Part shown: one piece after another, positions 53,301-64,000 of the stretch | Layout of the letters: every line of letters starts with the position of its first letter | Numbering within the stretch: the stretch's first letter is position 1 | Origin: Isoetes taiwanensis | Lineage: Eukaryota > Streptophyta > Lycopodiopsida > Isoetales > Isoetaceae | Length of the DNA: 64,000 nt | Direction of reading: 5' to 3' | Assembly: GCA_021234155.1 (NCBI GenBank) | Contig: JAJEKV010000009.1 | Location: forward strand, 6,561,546-6,625,545 | Made by a program: the position numbers and the translations under genes | The notes under the pieces: model-generated | What the model was told of the DNA's origin: nothing | Databases searched by the model: none | What the model saw: the letters and a program-made list of their open reading frames with translations, nothing else

Positions 53301-55656
53301 GCAATTGGGCCCATCATGATATGTTATGCCGAGTTGGTTATACCGAACCAACCACTGCATGTGGTGTTGATGAGGGCTTTAGCGAACTTACTAGTTCATA
53401 CCTCCAGGAGGTAATGAATATGTGAATTTAGTTGTGTCCTTCCTCAGCACATTAAAATGTACAAATTTTACAGTTTATCAGCAAGCCTATTACTATTAAA
53501 GTTTTTCCCTCTAACATTATTACTATTAAAGTTTTTTCCTCAAACGTCCTTTGGGGTTGGACAGTAATAGGTTTGTTGTGATCTTTGTTTGTGTCCCATA
53601 GGCCATTCTTATCTTCATGGACGAAGAAAAAACCAAATGTATTCTATCTTACTCCATTTATCAACAGTTACCAAATATAGTAATGAGCTCAACATTGGTC
53701 ATTGATTACAAGTTCTCACTTTGTCACCACTAACTTTTTAAATAAGTTTTGGAATAACATTACTTTTGTCAAGAAAGCTTCCTAAGGAAGCCATGACGTT
53801 GATCTCTCTTCCAATGTAAGATTAGGGCCTATTTCTTGCTTTGCATAATGTTGATCCATCTTCCAATGTAAGACTAGAGTCTATTTCTAAAGAATTTCTT
53901 GCATTAATCTATCTGCTTACGCCATGTCATATTTTCCTTTTCTTGTTTTGTAAGATCTAATCTCCATTTTTTCCACTTTTCCCATGGTTGTCCCCTATAT
54001 CTTGCCTTTTTGTTCTTAAATAAAATATAAACCCTCATCAATTTGTGCATATTCAACCACATATACGACCTCCAAGAGTGAAAACTGGAATAAACCTCTA
54101 ATTATCAAGTAAAATCTGAATACCCTGCCAAAAAAGCCAAGAACTCATAAATTACATAATCATGAGAGTGTTGTAACTTTTTTTCCGATCTCTAAAACCA
54201 AAACACTCGTCATACAGATTTTCAAAGATCCAATTCCCTTTCTCGGTCTCTAAAACCAAAACACTCTTCATACAGATTTTCAAAGACCCAATTCCCTTAC
54301 AAGACCATCACAGCAAACAAAGGTCAAAGCTAGCCTAAAAAAGAATCCCAAAAGTGGAAAACAACAAATACAGCTCTACAATATAATACAAATCGATAGA
54401 TACAATCTTTAGAGAAAAAAATTATCAAATACATGATATTGTGCGTTCGTAATATACCAATAAGCAACATTGTACAATCTAGCACTTTAAAAGCATAAAT
54501 AAAATTTATAAAATTCTTGAAAAAAAGGAAAAAAAATGCATATATCCGAGCAAAGTCCAAAAGCACTCGCTCCCAAATCAACTATTGCAGTAGGGCATGA
54601 AGACCTAAAATTGTGTTATGCTCTATAGTTTTTGACTTTGTCATCAAGAAAATCCATAAAGAGCATCAGACAAACTTCAAGATTCTTTATAATAAAATAT
54701 TTTTACTTTACAATCGTTTCTTATTCTTAGTTTATACCTTTAGCTTAACATGATATGTTCTGATGTAGCTATTTGACAACTTGATTAATGTGAAAGCAAG
54801 ATCCTCACGGATTCCACGGAGAGTACCTTTTAGGCTTGTCTTTCAATCTCAACATTGCATCTTAGAATGGCTGTCAGACACCCGTGTAAGAGAATCCAAA
54901 AATAAGGATTTGACTAACCCTATTAGGCGTTCAACCCTGTATCCAGGATCTTATGGGCTTTCCATTAGATAAAAAATTTTAATCAATAAGAAAATCTCCA
55001 AATGCAAAGCTGAGAGTGATGATAGCCCATAGCAGGATAATACACAGTGGACCAGCAATAAACACGCCAAATGGCAATATTACAAGCAAAAAAGGCAAAT
55101 CTTTCGTCTAGATAAGGCATCTTAGTTGCTATAGGTTCATGTATCATAAAGTAAACAAACCAAGGTAAGGGGGACATTGGCGCATGGTAACAATATTTTT
55201 CTCTATCAAATCTTATATAGTACCCAAATTGTAAGATTCTTGAAGGGTAGTTTCTGGGTCGTTCTCACCAAGAAACTATGTCCGTATCTTTACAGACAAA
55301 AATTAACAGATGGAAATTAATAAATGGAAGACCATAATGTGCGGCAGTAAAGTAACAATGGGGCATTGCAATTACAAGGTCTTAAGATACAATGGACTTC
55401 TGAGTCCCAAAATTGTGAAATATGCACCTTTTTATGACTACAAAGTTTTCGAAGAGTGGCTGTAGAACTCGTAATGTATCGCATGAAGAGGCAGCACTTA
55501 ACTAAGATAGATCTGTAGGAATGGCTGTGCAAAAAAGTTGCTTTACTTTAGAAGTTAATAATATTATCTTTGGTGATACAAATATGGCTTCCGAAACGTT
55601 ACCTTCCTGAAGTAACTACCAACTGTTGATGAATTAGCTCGAAACCGTCACTAGCT
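53301..55656. other. Intergenic DNA with short tandem repeats
   Basis: No gene recognised. Three short direct duplications are visible: about 53488-53545 (TATTACTATTAAAGTTTTT twice), 53808-53890 (CTTCCAATGTAAGA twice) and 54185-54300 (a 55-57 bp unit beginning TCTCTAAAACCAAAACACTC twice). The right part is the 3' flank of the PHD gene. Confidence 0.5.
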
Positions 55657-58112
55657 TTATCTCAAGTCTCCTGTATAAAACACATACTAAACATTACAAC
55701 CACCAAAAGTATCCATTAAAAAGCAGAATCGGGGGTACTACTCACCTCTAGAACTTTAACATGCTAAGTGTCGCAAAAACAAATTATGTTGCTATACAGT
55801 TTCTACAGACAGAATCTGTTTTTATCAGAAAAGAACAATCTACAAAGAATCTTGCTTCTGTGAAAGTACCATAATTGCTGTCGCTTACCCTTAATATCAC
55901 TAGACAATTGATGTAGATCAATTCTACATCGCAATCTTCTCTCTACTTCAACCGTGGGAAGCTCCTGCATAAAATGTAAATCTCTTAGCCATGTTTAACC
56001 TAACACATGTGCATGCACGCATGCGCTATAGTATAAATACACACCTGAGGTACATTGCAGTCTGCATGGTGAGGATCCCACTTTATAGCACAAAAGCATT
56101 CCCAGCCATCATCAGCCACGATTGATACAGGAGCTCTGCAAAGGGCAATATTCTCTTAAATATGCAGTATCAACCTCAAAAATAATCTTAAATTTCTTGG
56201 AAGATTCTTGAGTCGCATTTGACAATACATTGTTTCATATATGCCTAAATGCCAAGTGAAATCTGAACTTTAAGGGATCTTTGCATACCTCCGCCATTTG
56301 CCACAAATGATATCAGCTGTCACCACTTGACCATCTGGGCCAATGTCGCCTTCTTCGTATATAATATTTCGGCATTGTACCCAGTTTTCTCTTTCCCCAT
56401 GCAAACACAGTGCAGACAACCAGCCCTTCGGCCATACATTCTGCAAAAATTAGTCCTCTTCAATGATAATGTATTATAGCAGACTCTTAGAAAGCAGAAT
56501 ACAGTTAACCTAGACAGAAACATGTGTTCAACCATAAATATGTAGTGTCCCACTTTGATTTTTTTGCCCCTTCATACAACGCAAAATAGGACTTACAAGA
56601 GCTAAGTTTTGTAGAGCAAGCTCCCTCTCTGCTGCCTTCTGTTCCACAGTAAGAGGCACCTCTGTTCCTGGACGTCCTTGCATGCTGAAGTAATAAAAAA
56701 CAGTTTTACAATCAGACACTCTGCTACAAACTTGCAATGGGAAAGGAGCCGCATAAGTCCTTTGTGAGAACTTACAGATTGTACTCAATTTGCCCTCTCC
56801 AAACAGGAACATCTGCTTGGTATTTATAGCCAACACGCACATGGGTCCGGTACTTGGAACTAGAATTCAAATCCCAACCACGAAATATGCGTGAGCTATC
56901 AATTTTCCATGTCTCTGGAACAGACTGATCTATACGCTGCTGTTCGGAGTAGGCTTCAGGAAATATTATGGACTCGGCTTTTCTTTTCTTTTCCTTTCTC
57001 CTACAGAATCTGCAGATCCACTGGTCATCATGTGGAAGTGATCTTATCCTAGGTGAACAGCAGGGAATATGGAAAGCCTTTTCACAAAAATCACAGATAA
57101 GTGTAGCAGTAGCATCTTCAGGCTTCCCACAAACATAACACGCTTGTACTAGAAACCCATCACCTGCAGAACCAGGACATGGTGCAGGTCCTGAAAAATC
57201 CCCAGGAGGTGCCTCATCATCATTCCTAAATAATCCATTCTCCTCCAGATATTTTATACAACCTTCCACCTTCATTATTTTCTCTCTACATATCTCCATA
57301 TTCCCTGTGAAGGAGCATGCATGCTGAACTGACCTTTCTCTAACCCCCCCTTTACCATCCAATACAGATTTAGCATTACGCCTTCTACTCGTGCCTGATG
57401 AGCTGCCCCAATGCCTTGAACCATTTCTTGGTGCAGACAATGCCTTATTGTCGGAGCCACGAATATTAAGTAGTCTCCTATTCTCTCTTGGACTTTTGGA
57501 CTCTGAACTTGATTGTTTACATTCTTCAGTACCCATACTGCTAGCTTTATTAACAGCACTGCAAAGTTCTTTGTGATCCCTTCTGCCACGCATTCTAGAA
57601 CTCCCAGAACGTCCTCTTGTTTTCCATTTAACTTCCTGAGGATGCTTAACATCACTTCTCGTCCTTAGACTCCGCAAATGTCTAGAAACCTGTTTTATGT
57701 CTACACTTGTGCTTGACTCCAAGGTTTCCTTGCACAATTGCCCAATTGGAATTTCAAGACGCAGTCCCCTATCTTCAAATTTTTCTTTTCCTTGAATTTC
57801 CACAAAAGCAAGTGGCTGGCAGCTTACTCTCCGTTTCTGCTCGGAACAAGCACCTTCATTATCAACTCGATCCTCATGGGTGGATCCTGCCTGTGCACCC
57901 ATAGGACTATGAACACGATCCTCTTGATATGTTGTGTCTAACTTCTTATCCACACCATTCATCTTGACTCTCCGAACTTTATAATGTAGCCTCTTATAAA
58001 CATCTTCCTGGCTTTTTCTCTTCCTTGGCCTCTTAGAAGAATGCAAATGAACAAACCCTGTGGTTGGAACGTCGACACCAATGGCTATGGGGCTTTCAAG
58101 TCCTGCTCTCAT
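55657..58112 (-). CDS. PHD-finger protein, six coding exons
   Basis: Coding exons are 58112-56776, 56684-56597, 56440-56289, 56135-56045, 55964-55889 and 55670-55657, all GT-AG with matching phases, ending ...SSDIKGDLR. I chose the ATG at 58112 (MRAGLESPIAIG) because upstream codons in frame lack another ATG. The N-terminal 300 residues are basic and low-complexity, with likely nuclear signals (SSKRPRKRKSQ). One C4HC3 PHD finger follows (CYVCGKPEDA, CDFCEKAFHIPC, WICRFC), which would read histone H3 tails. A conserved C-terminal region carries YQADVPVWRG, WVQCRNIIY, CGKWRRAP and WECFCAIKWDPHHADC. It is a nuclear chromatin protein of a plant-wide PHD family; I cannot give the exact name. A 5' UTR exon ends at about 58736. 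Confidence 0.85.
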
Positions 58113-58840
58113 GCTGATAAGCAGGTATACCCCATGCACAAACCATCTAAAAACAGAAGAATTTCGTCAACAACCAAATAACAGACTTTTGACCTTGAAC
58201 TTTGACCCTAACTGAGACCATAACTTGAATGCGGACTTCACCTGCAGAACTACATAGGGTTGATCTTACACAAGCTGTGTATTCATTGTATAACCAAACG
58301 CTATAATAGTATCCTTGCAGTAACTTAGATCATGATAGAAAACAATCAAAATCACACCAGGACAGAACAAGCCCAAAGCATCTCGATTATGACAACAAAG
58401 AAGTTGGGTCCAGGTAATAGAAATACTGAAGAACTTTAACCCATAGAATTTTGAGCAAACGTATGCACACTTTGGCCTCTGAAATCAGAGATAAATGTTC
58501 CAAGAAACGCACAGCCAAGTAATAAGAAAATATCAGCTTTAAGTTACATAGTTTAATCATGAAAAGGCAATACTGACACGAGACTTATAAATTACCTGAA
58601 TATACCTAAACTGAACTAGAACAGAAAGAAGGTAAGATTACTTCAATTTACTCTAGAACATGCACAATGCAAAAATGTCAATAAGAAGAAGAAAGAAAAT
58701 AAAAGGATTGACTACTTACCAAAACATGTTGATGATAATCAAGCGCTGGAAGTAATGCTAGCGCTCCTGCGAAGGCAATCCCAATCTAAATATTGAAAAC
58801 GCAATAAGAAGGTAACGATAATCAGGAGGTAATGGTTATG
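58113..58840 (-). other. 5' UTR and 5' intron of the PHD gene
   Basis: A possible non-coding exon around 58737-58800 ends with donor TTTTG|GTAAGT on the minus strand. The acceptor TTTTTAG lies near 58150. The promoter would be above 58800. Confidence 0.45.
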
Positions 58841-60705
58841 GTGATGAAAACGGTATGACCATATCGAGCGCCCACAGAACAACCGGAGAAAGACTACTCT
58901 TTCCTAAGGGAACTCTAAGAACTCTAAACAACAACTCCTTTCTCTCTCCCCCAACACACATAGAACTATTAATTCAATGGCCTAGATTGAACCTTGGAGG
59001 CCTGAAACTCCATCCCCGCCCTCCCTTGTTCTCCCCATAACTCACCGACGCTTTCATTAGGCGTTTTGTATTTTCTTTTCCTCCCCTTTTTTTTCAACAA
59101 TATTAAGCTTCCCTTTTCTTTGATTAACATTGCTTTTCCTGCTTTCCTTAATAATCATGGTTTTTAGGTCTCTCATGTGCCTTCCAATTGTAGCTCCTAG
59201 CTATATCTAATGTTAAAGTCTAAATTATTGTATATATAAACTACTAAATATAGTTGTATCTACTAAGTATAGCCACTCAATTATAACTTTGGGTTAACCT
59301 AAATAATATCTAGAATTTTCATTGTGGATATTCCTATTCCATTATTGCTACTAGCTATTAGTTTATTCTTGTTATGCCATAGTAATACTCATTTGATAGC
59401 TTTTAAAAGGTTGTATATCAAAACACATGAACATAAACATAGTTGAAACAATTCTAATAAGGTGTCCATCATTCTTATGGGGCTAGTCAGGACATGGACT
59501 TAAATTCGTCAATGAAGCACATATTGTGGCCCTTTGAGGTATATTTCTTCGGAAGAAGATGCTCAATGTAATTACAAAAATATTCTTCGGTAAAAAACAA
59601 GGCAAGATACTAAGTTATTTTTCATTTTGCAAAATTAAAGGAGTTTGGAGCAATGGCCATTAATTCTATCAAATGCCAAGGACATTGCCAATTTGCATGC
59701 TTGGCAGCATCAAGATGACAAGGCACAGATTCAGCTAGAGATATCATGCCATCTTTAGCTCATTTTATTTTTGTTGGTTCTAGTATGAGAATAGTCATGA
59801 TTTGTGACATCCTCTTGTTGAGAACCACGACTTCTCAACTGTGATATGTGCTAGGGTGAGACTATGAAAATCTTGATGAATTCTTGTATCGAATGAATTA
59901 CATCTTTCAGCAGATTGAAGCTTTTGGAGAAGAACATTAGATATCACATTCCATGCATTATTTGCTTCCACCTGTCACTATCTAATTCATTTGATTCTTT
60001 GTGCAATAAGACTCAATACAACAATGTCGTCCATTAAGGAGGAGATTATGATGACAAATCTACATGTAAAGATGATAAAACTGCTCTCTTAACTGCAAAG
60101 AATCTAAGACTGGTCCACCATGCGATGAGCAAAGGGAGGGGTTAAACACTGGTAGCACATTCAAATTTCTTTTCAAAATGCATAAAGTTATTTCATCCAT
60201 AACTATTGGGAACAAAGTTCCAATTGGTTTCCATTTCGAATTTTATTCATGGGGGTCCAGAATTCCCAGAGCTTTCACTCAATTTTCAATTTGGGTGCTA
60301 CCTAGAGGTACATTCCCGACAAAGTTCATTTCGGGTAGCATATTTTTTATTTTACTTTTTTGCTTATCCAGTCCTTTGATTTGATCTTTGATTGAAGGAT
60401 GCACTCGAGCCGATATGGCTTGGAGGAGGCCGTCGATAGCCATAGCAGGCATGAAGCATTTAATGGCCAGCTAGTGCAGAAGATAGTTGATCCAGTTTTG
60501 ACTTTCATTCACTCCAAAATTCAGAGGTTCATGGTCACAGACTACCTTAACTTAGGAATTGACTGCCGTATTTGATTCAACTCAAAAACAAGGTGCTGCG
60601 CATGATGGGTTGCCCGCCGACGGAGTGTGTTTTCTTGTTTCTTGTTTTGTGTGTCCGGCCTTTTTTAGTCTGGGCGATTTTTTTTTTTTTTTTTTTTTTT
60701 TTTTT
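58841..60705. other. Intergenic DNA, nothing recognised
   Basis: AT-rich sequence without a supported gene. A 28-base poly(T) run ends at 60705, next to the transketolase-like exon. Confidence 0.4.
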
Positions 60706-60796
60706 GCAATGGGAGCTATTGCTAATGGTCTTGCACTTTACAATGGTCTAATTCCATATGTGGCAACATTCTTTGTCTTTACAGATTATATGAGGG
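60706..60796 (+). pseudogene. Isolated transketolase-like exon
   Basis: The plus strand encodes [20 protein letters not shown] then [10 protein letters not shown], the conserved transketolase segment after REH. A GT donor (GGG|GTGTAAATG) follows in the right phase. The exon is preceded directly by poly(T) and GCA, with no AG acceptor, and no other transketolase exon is visible nearby. It is most likely a gene fragment; a functional gene with distant exons is less likely. Confidence 0.75.
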
Positions 60797-61273
60797 GTGT
60801 AAATGTAATATCTTATAACAAGAATATGGAAATTTAGACAGAATGTCAACAACCTAAGATTCTTCACAAAATTCCATTGAAACAGCATTAGGCAATGCTA
60901 GGTCCAAAACCTTTCACTTACACGTTATTTCACAAAACCTTAATAGACTATCTACATGCCTCAAAATAGTTATATTCAAGTTCGCACAAGTCCCCTTTTA
61001 TCCCCATAGTGTGCTCAACCCTTCTGCCTTTTGAATTCCTAGAGGACCCTGAATTTCTACAATGAAGACAACTAATAGACAAATGCAATCGACAAATGGT
61101 CTTGTATCTGACGTGAACATCGTCATGATCAAAGTAACATATACCTCTAATGATGTCAGTTCTACAAATGTAATACTATGCGTGGGGCTTTTCTGACAAT
61201 ACTATTATTTGCAATAGAGAAGGACTATTCTCAGTCTTGACATTTTCATATTGTCCCTAAATAACTCCATCAG
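60797..61273. other. Intergenic DNA, nothing recognised
   Basis: No coding signal beyond the flanking exons. Confidence 0.4.
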
Positions 61274-61471
61274 TCATATACTGTTGTTCCCGATATTTTT
61301 ACATCAAGAAGAGGTCTATGAAAAAAGATCTGACATCAAACAGAAAATATTGTAGGAATTGAATGTAATACTGATTATATGTATACCTGTCATTTTTATC
61401 TGTCTGCACATTTCCTAGGCGCGTCACTACCTCCATACCCTTGGATAGCCTTCCAAATACAGTATGTTTAC
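61274..61471 (-). CDS. Cyclophilin (CYP18-2/PPIL1-like), last two exons
   Basis: Exon 61471-61387 encodes (G)KHTVFGRLSKGMEVVTRLGN, VQTDKND(R). Exon 61315-61274 encodes (R)PLLDVKISGTTVYD and a stop. Splice sites are GT-AG and in phase. GKHT.FGR...GM.V..RLG.VQTD..DRP...VKI is the C-terminus of single-domain cyclophilins of the PPIL1/CYP18-2 type. These are prolyl isomerases of the spliceosome. The upstream exons, with the catalytic Arg and QFFIT motif, were not found up to 64000; the gene probably continues beyond the window or behind a long intron. Confidence 0.7.
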
Positions 61472-63585
61472 CTAAAACGAAAAAAAGATTCAAATCCTTA
61501 TGAGACTAATTTTTTACCTTAAACGACAGTTCAGGTCCAAAGATGTATCGTGCAACCATGGTGTTGGAGCAAGTGTAATAAAAAATTGGTTGTCGTTTGT
61601 ATTATTGCTAGAATTAGCCATAAGAAACTTACAAGTGCGTAAAGTTTCAAAATGCTTTAAAATCGCAAGGTTTGTGATCTAGTATTGTCTAAAAGTGCAT
61701 CCTTATGAGATGAGGAGCAGTTAGATGGTTAAAGTCGCAAGATGCTTTAGAATGTGAGGTGTGATCTAGTATTGTATAAAAGTGCATCCTCATGTTATGG
61801 GAAGCAATCTCTAACTTTCTTCAATTTTGATTAACCAAACCTATAAAACCATCAATGCAAGTCCATTAATGATATTGAGAAATATGAACACAACTTGAAT
61901 TTCCTACTCCAGCATTTATGAACTCCATATATCTTCTATACTTCGTTAGAGCACCCATGTTATTTATTGTGTAGATGAAGATAATCAGCTTAGGTTTACA
62001 ACTGCAAGTTGACTTCAATAAGCCCAAATCACACCTGCATATATTAGATAGATAGATAGTATTTTTACGTCATGCCACATTGGCAGCGTCCATGAGGGAC
62101 AAAAGCAATATTACTAGTCTTCAAAGACCCTGCACTAGATTGAAAATGGCATGAGAACAACAAATCATGAAAACCTCACAAACAAATGAGATTATGGATG
62201 GTTATACAAAAAAAAATATTTTGTTAGTTTTGCAATTTCTGAGGATTTAGATGACCAATAAATTAAAATAAGACAATATAAATTTAATACAATATAGCAG
62301 AAACATGTTAATAGCTTCTGCATAACCATGTTAAAACTACTAATAACCATGTAGCTTACTTTTCTTTGACGAAACTTATATTTGCAAAATAAATCAATAC
62401 ATCAATTCTTATTGCCACAATCCCATGATAAATATAGGCGTGAGTCGGTTTTACTGTTGTTCCCAAACAGCGGCTGAGGATTGCTGCAAATTAGATGACA
62501 AAAACCATAATTTATAGGATTTGGCGAAAACCATCCTATAACCTGCGACATTCAAAATTGCTCCATTTATGTGAAGAGGTGTTGCTTACAGACGTGTGGG
62601 TTTATTGATTTGTAAATGACGAAAGCAAGAAGAAGAAGGCAACAGACCTCCCATCGTCTGACAAAACAAGGCACTTCTATTGTATAGCTTGTAATATCCG
62701 CATCCCTTCCCTCATCGGTAAGACAAAGAAGCACATGACCTAAAATTGCATACCTGCCGTTAAATATTTCAAAGCCACTCTTGACAAACTAGAAAACGAA
62801 GAATGGATTGTCCCATACTTTCCAGTAAAATTGTTCTGCCACCTATATTGCCATGGCAATAACCACAAACAACTTTCTCACTTATAGATAACAGGAAGAT
62901 TGGATCGTGGATCAAAATTTGGCTGTGCACCATTTGATGAAACCTGCAACTTTATGTGGATCACAAATTGGGCTAAAGAACAGCTTAGATTGGGTGTTTC
63001 AACTATATCTTTTCTATCCAGAATGATCAAACAAGCACTATATGTCTGATGGTATATTGCCTGCTGAATTTAATGCTACAACATGGCAGCTTGAAGTTGC
63101 CACCCGATCAGTACCAACTCGCATGGACCATGTGTTGCTCCTTTGCAGAGGTTAGTATATTTCCTCTTAAAGTAGAAGCTTCAAAAAACTAGACTAAGGC
63201 TACGTTCCCATGAGCGTAACCGGACTTCAAAATGCAAAGGTGTCAACTGCACCTTTCAGAAATCCTCGACCATTTTTGAAAACTCGAAGTTAACTTTTTC
63301 AGTAACTTTAAGAATAGTTTGAAGTTAGGAGATCGCATGGGAACGTCGCCTAATTATATCAAATTGAAAATGGATATGATAAGATTACCTCTTGAATATG
63401 ATTAAGAAGTTGTGGTTTAATGGACTTCTATCAGCAGCAAGAGGTGAATGCAGGTTTTAATCTAATCTGTACCAGAGAGTCTCCAAGCTAGTGGGAAGAA
63501 AGATAATGTATCTCAAATGAAATAGAGCTTAAGGAAAAGACAATACAGCTTGAGAGAGTCATGAGCTTGCCTTATTGCATAGGAG
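61472..63585. other. Probable intron or intergenic DNA; two unassigned exon-like stretches
   Basis: On the minus strand, about 62645-62735 reads GHVLLCLTDEGRDADITSYT then IEVPCFVRRWE between acceptor TTTTAG and donor GTCTG. On the plus strand, about 63075-63150 reads FNATTWQLEVATRSVPTRMD then HVLLLCR before GTTAGT. Neither could be assigned. An imperfect local repeat of about 60 bp (GTGATCTAGTATTGT) lies at 61670-61790. Confidence 0.3.
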
Positions 63586-63587
<2 letters not shown>

Positions 63588-63618
<31 letters not shown>

Positions 63619-64000
63619 GACGAAAGCCAAAAAGTTTATTAATCAGAGAAAAAGTACAAAATTTACATGTCTCATCTAATTGTGTAAGCACACAGAGATG
63701 CCACAGGAGCACGAGCCTGGAGCACAATGTACTTACTCCAGAATAGGAGACTAATGATAAGAATCGATTTCAAGATCTTGAATCGGATCGTTCCACCGTT
63801 TCGAGTCAAGGGAAGAACACTTTCGTGGGTCGGGCAATATCTTTTTTACGGGCCATTTGTAATAACACTATGTGCGGATGAATAAATGCCCGAAAGATGT
63901 GGTGTATCACGGACGCTCCCATATCGACCATAGGAGCCAACCGGAACCAAGGTGTAATGCCCTTTGTTTAGGAGGCCATGCGTTGGGATAGGGCGCCAAA
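63588..64000 (-). mobile_element. 3' end of a LINE with poly(A), running off the window
   Basis: A poly(T) run of 28-30 bases is followed by GGACGAAAGCCAAAAAGTTTATTAATCAGAG. On the minus strand that is ...AATAAACTTTTTGGC then poly(A), the typical 3' UTR of plant L1 elements. The body lies beyond 64000. Confidence 0.7.

Noticed and set aside
63075-63160. COMM-domain-like exon (WQLEVATRSV)
   Set aside because: The resemblance is only a few residues and no neighbouring exon was found.

Overview
The window is nuclear DNA of a land plant. This rests on intron-containing plant-type genes: a photosynthetic NDH subunit PnsB2-like gene, a PHD-finger gene, a CYP18-2/PPIL1-type cyclophilin and a transketolase exon. 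It also rests on plant-style Ty3/gypsy elements with tRNA-iMet and other primer sites, LINEs and a hAT MITE. The transposon mix suggests a non-flowering plant such as a fern or lycophyte, but that is a weak inference. Most of the window is nested mobile DNA.

Layout. 1-4565: host DNA with a four-exon gene for a small secreted or membrane protein (2759-3642). 4566-9078: a segment that appears inverted. It holds most of one LTR, the 3' half of the last exon of the PnsB2-like gene, and a 5'-truncated L1-type LINE with a 17-bp target duplication. 9079-32999: a minus-strand Ty3/gypsy chromovirus (element 1). Its integrase gene is split by a second minus-strand Ty3/gypsy element (element 2, 11397-23468, CCTGG duplications). 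Between its primer site and gag, element 1 carries about 4 kb of extra DNA. This includes a degenerate histone H3/CENH3-like gene and a second unknown gene with its own TATA box and duplicated E2F-like sites. 33000-33906: the remaining exons of the PnsB2-like gene on the minus strand. Joining the two halves of the interrupted exon through the 5-bp TTTAG duplication restores an open frame, so element 1 inserted in the exon and a later inversion flipped the 3' end.

34964-52511 is a different nest. A minus-strand LINE was hit by a 9.6-kb DNA transposon (42866-52511, ATTT duplication, GGG...CCC ends). The transposon encodes a DDE-type transposase on the plus strand and, convergently, a multi-domain protein with coiled coil, RING-like zinc finger, FCP1/NIF-type phosphatase and Ulp1 protease. 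About 6.2 kb of LINE plus transposon has been tandemly duplicated, with a 21-bp-arm hairpin at the start of each unit. A hAT MITE sits in the transposase gene of copy 2, and copy 1 carries what looks like its excision footprint.

52512-64000 returns to host DNA: a LINE remnant, the six-coding-exon PHD-finger gene (minus), a lone transketolase-like exon, the last two exons of a CYP18-2-like cyclophilin (minus), and the poly(A)-anchored 3' end of another LINE at the right edge. Frameshifts are common in the mobile genes. Repeat copies often differ at CAG/CTG/CCGG sites, so some breaks may be sequencing error or cytosine-methylation effects and not true decay.
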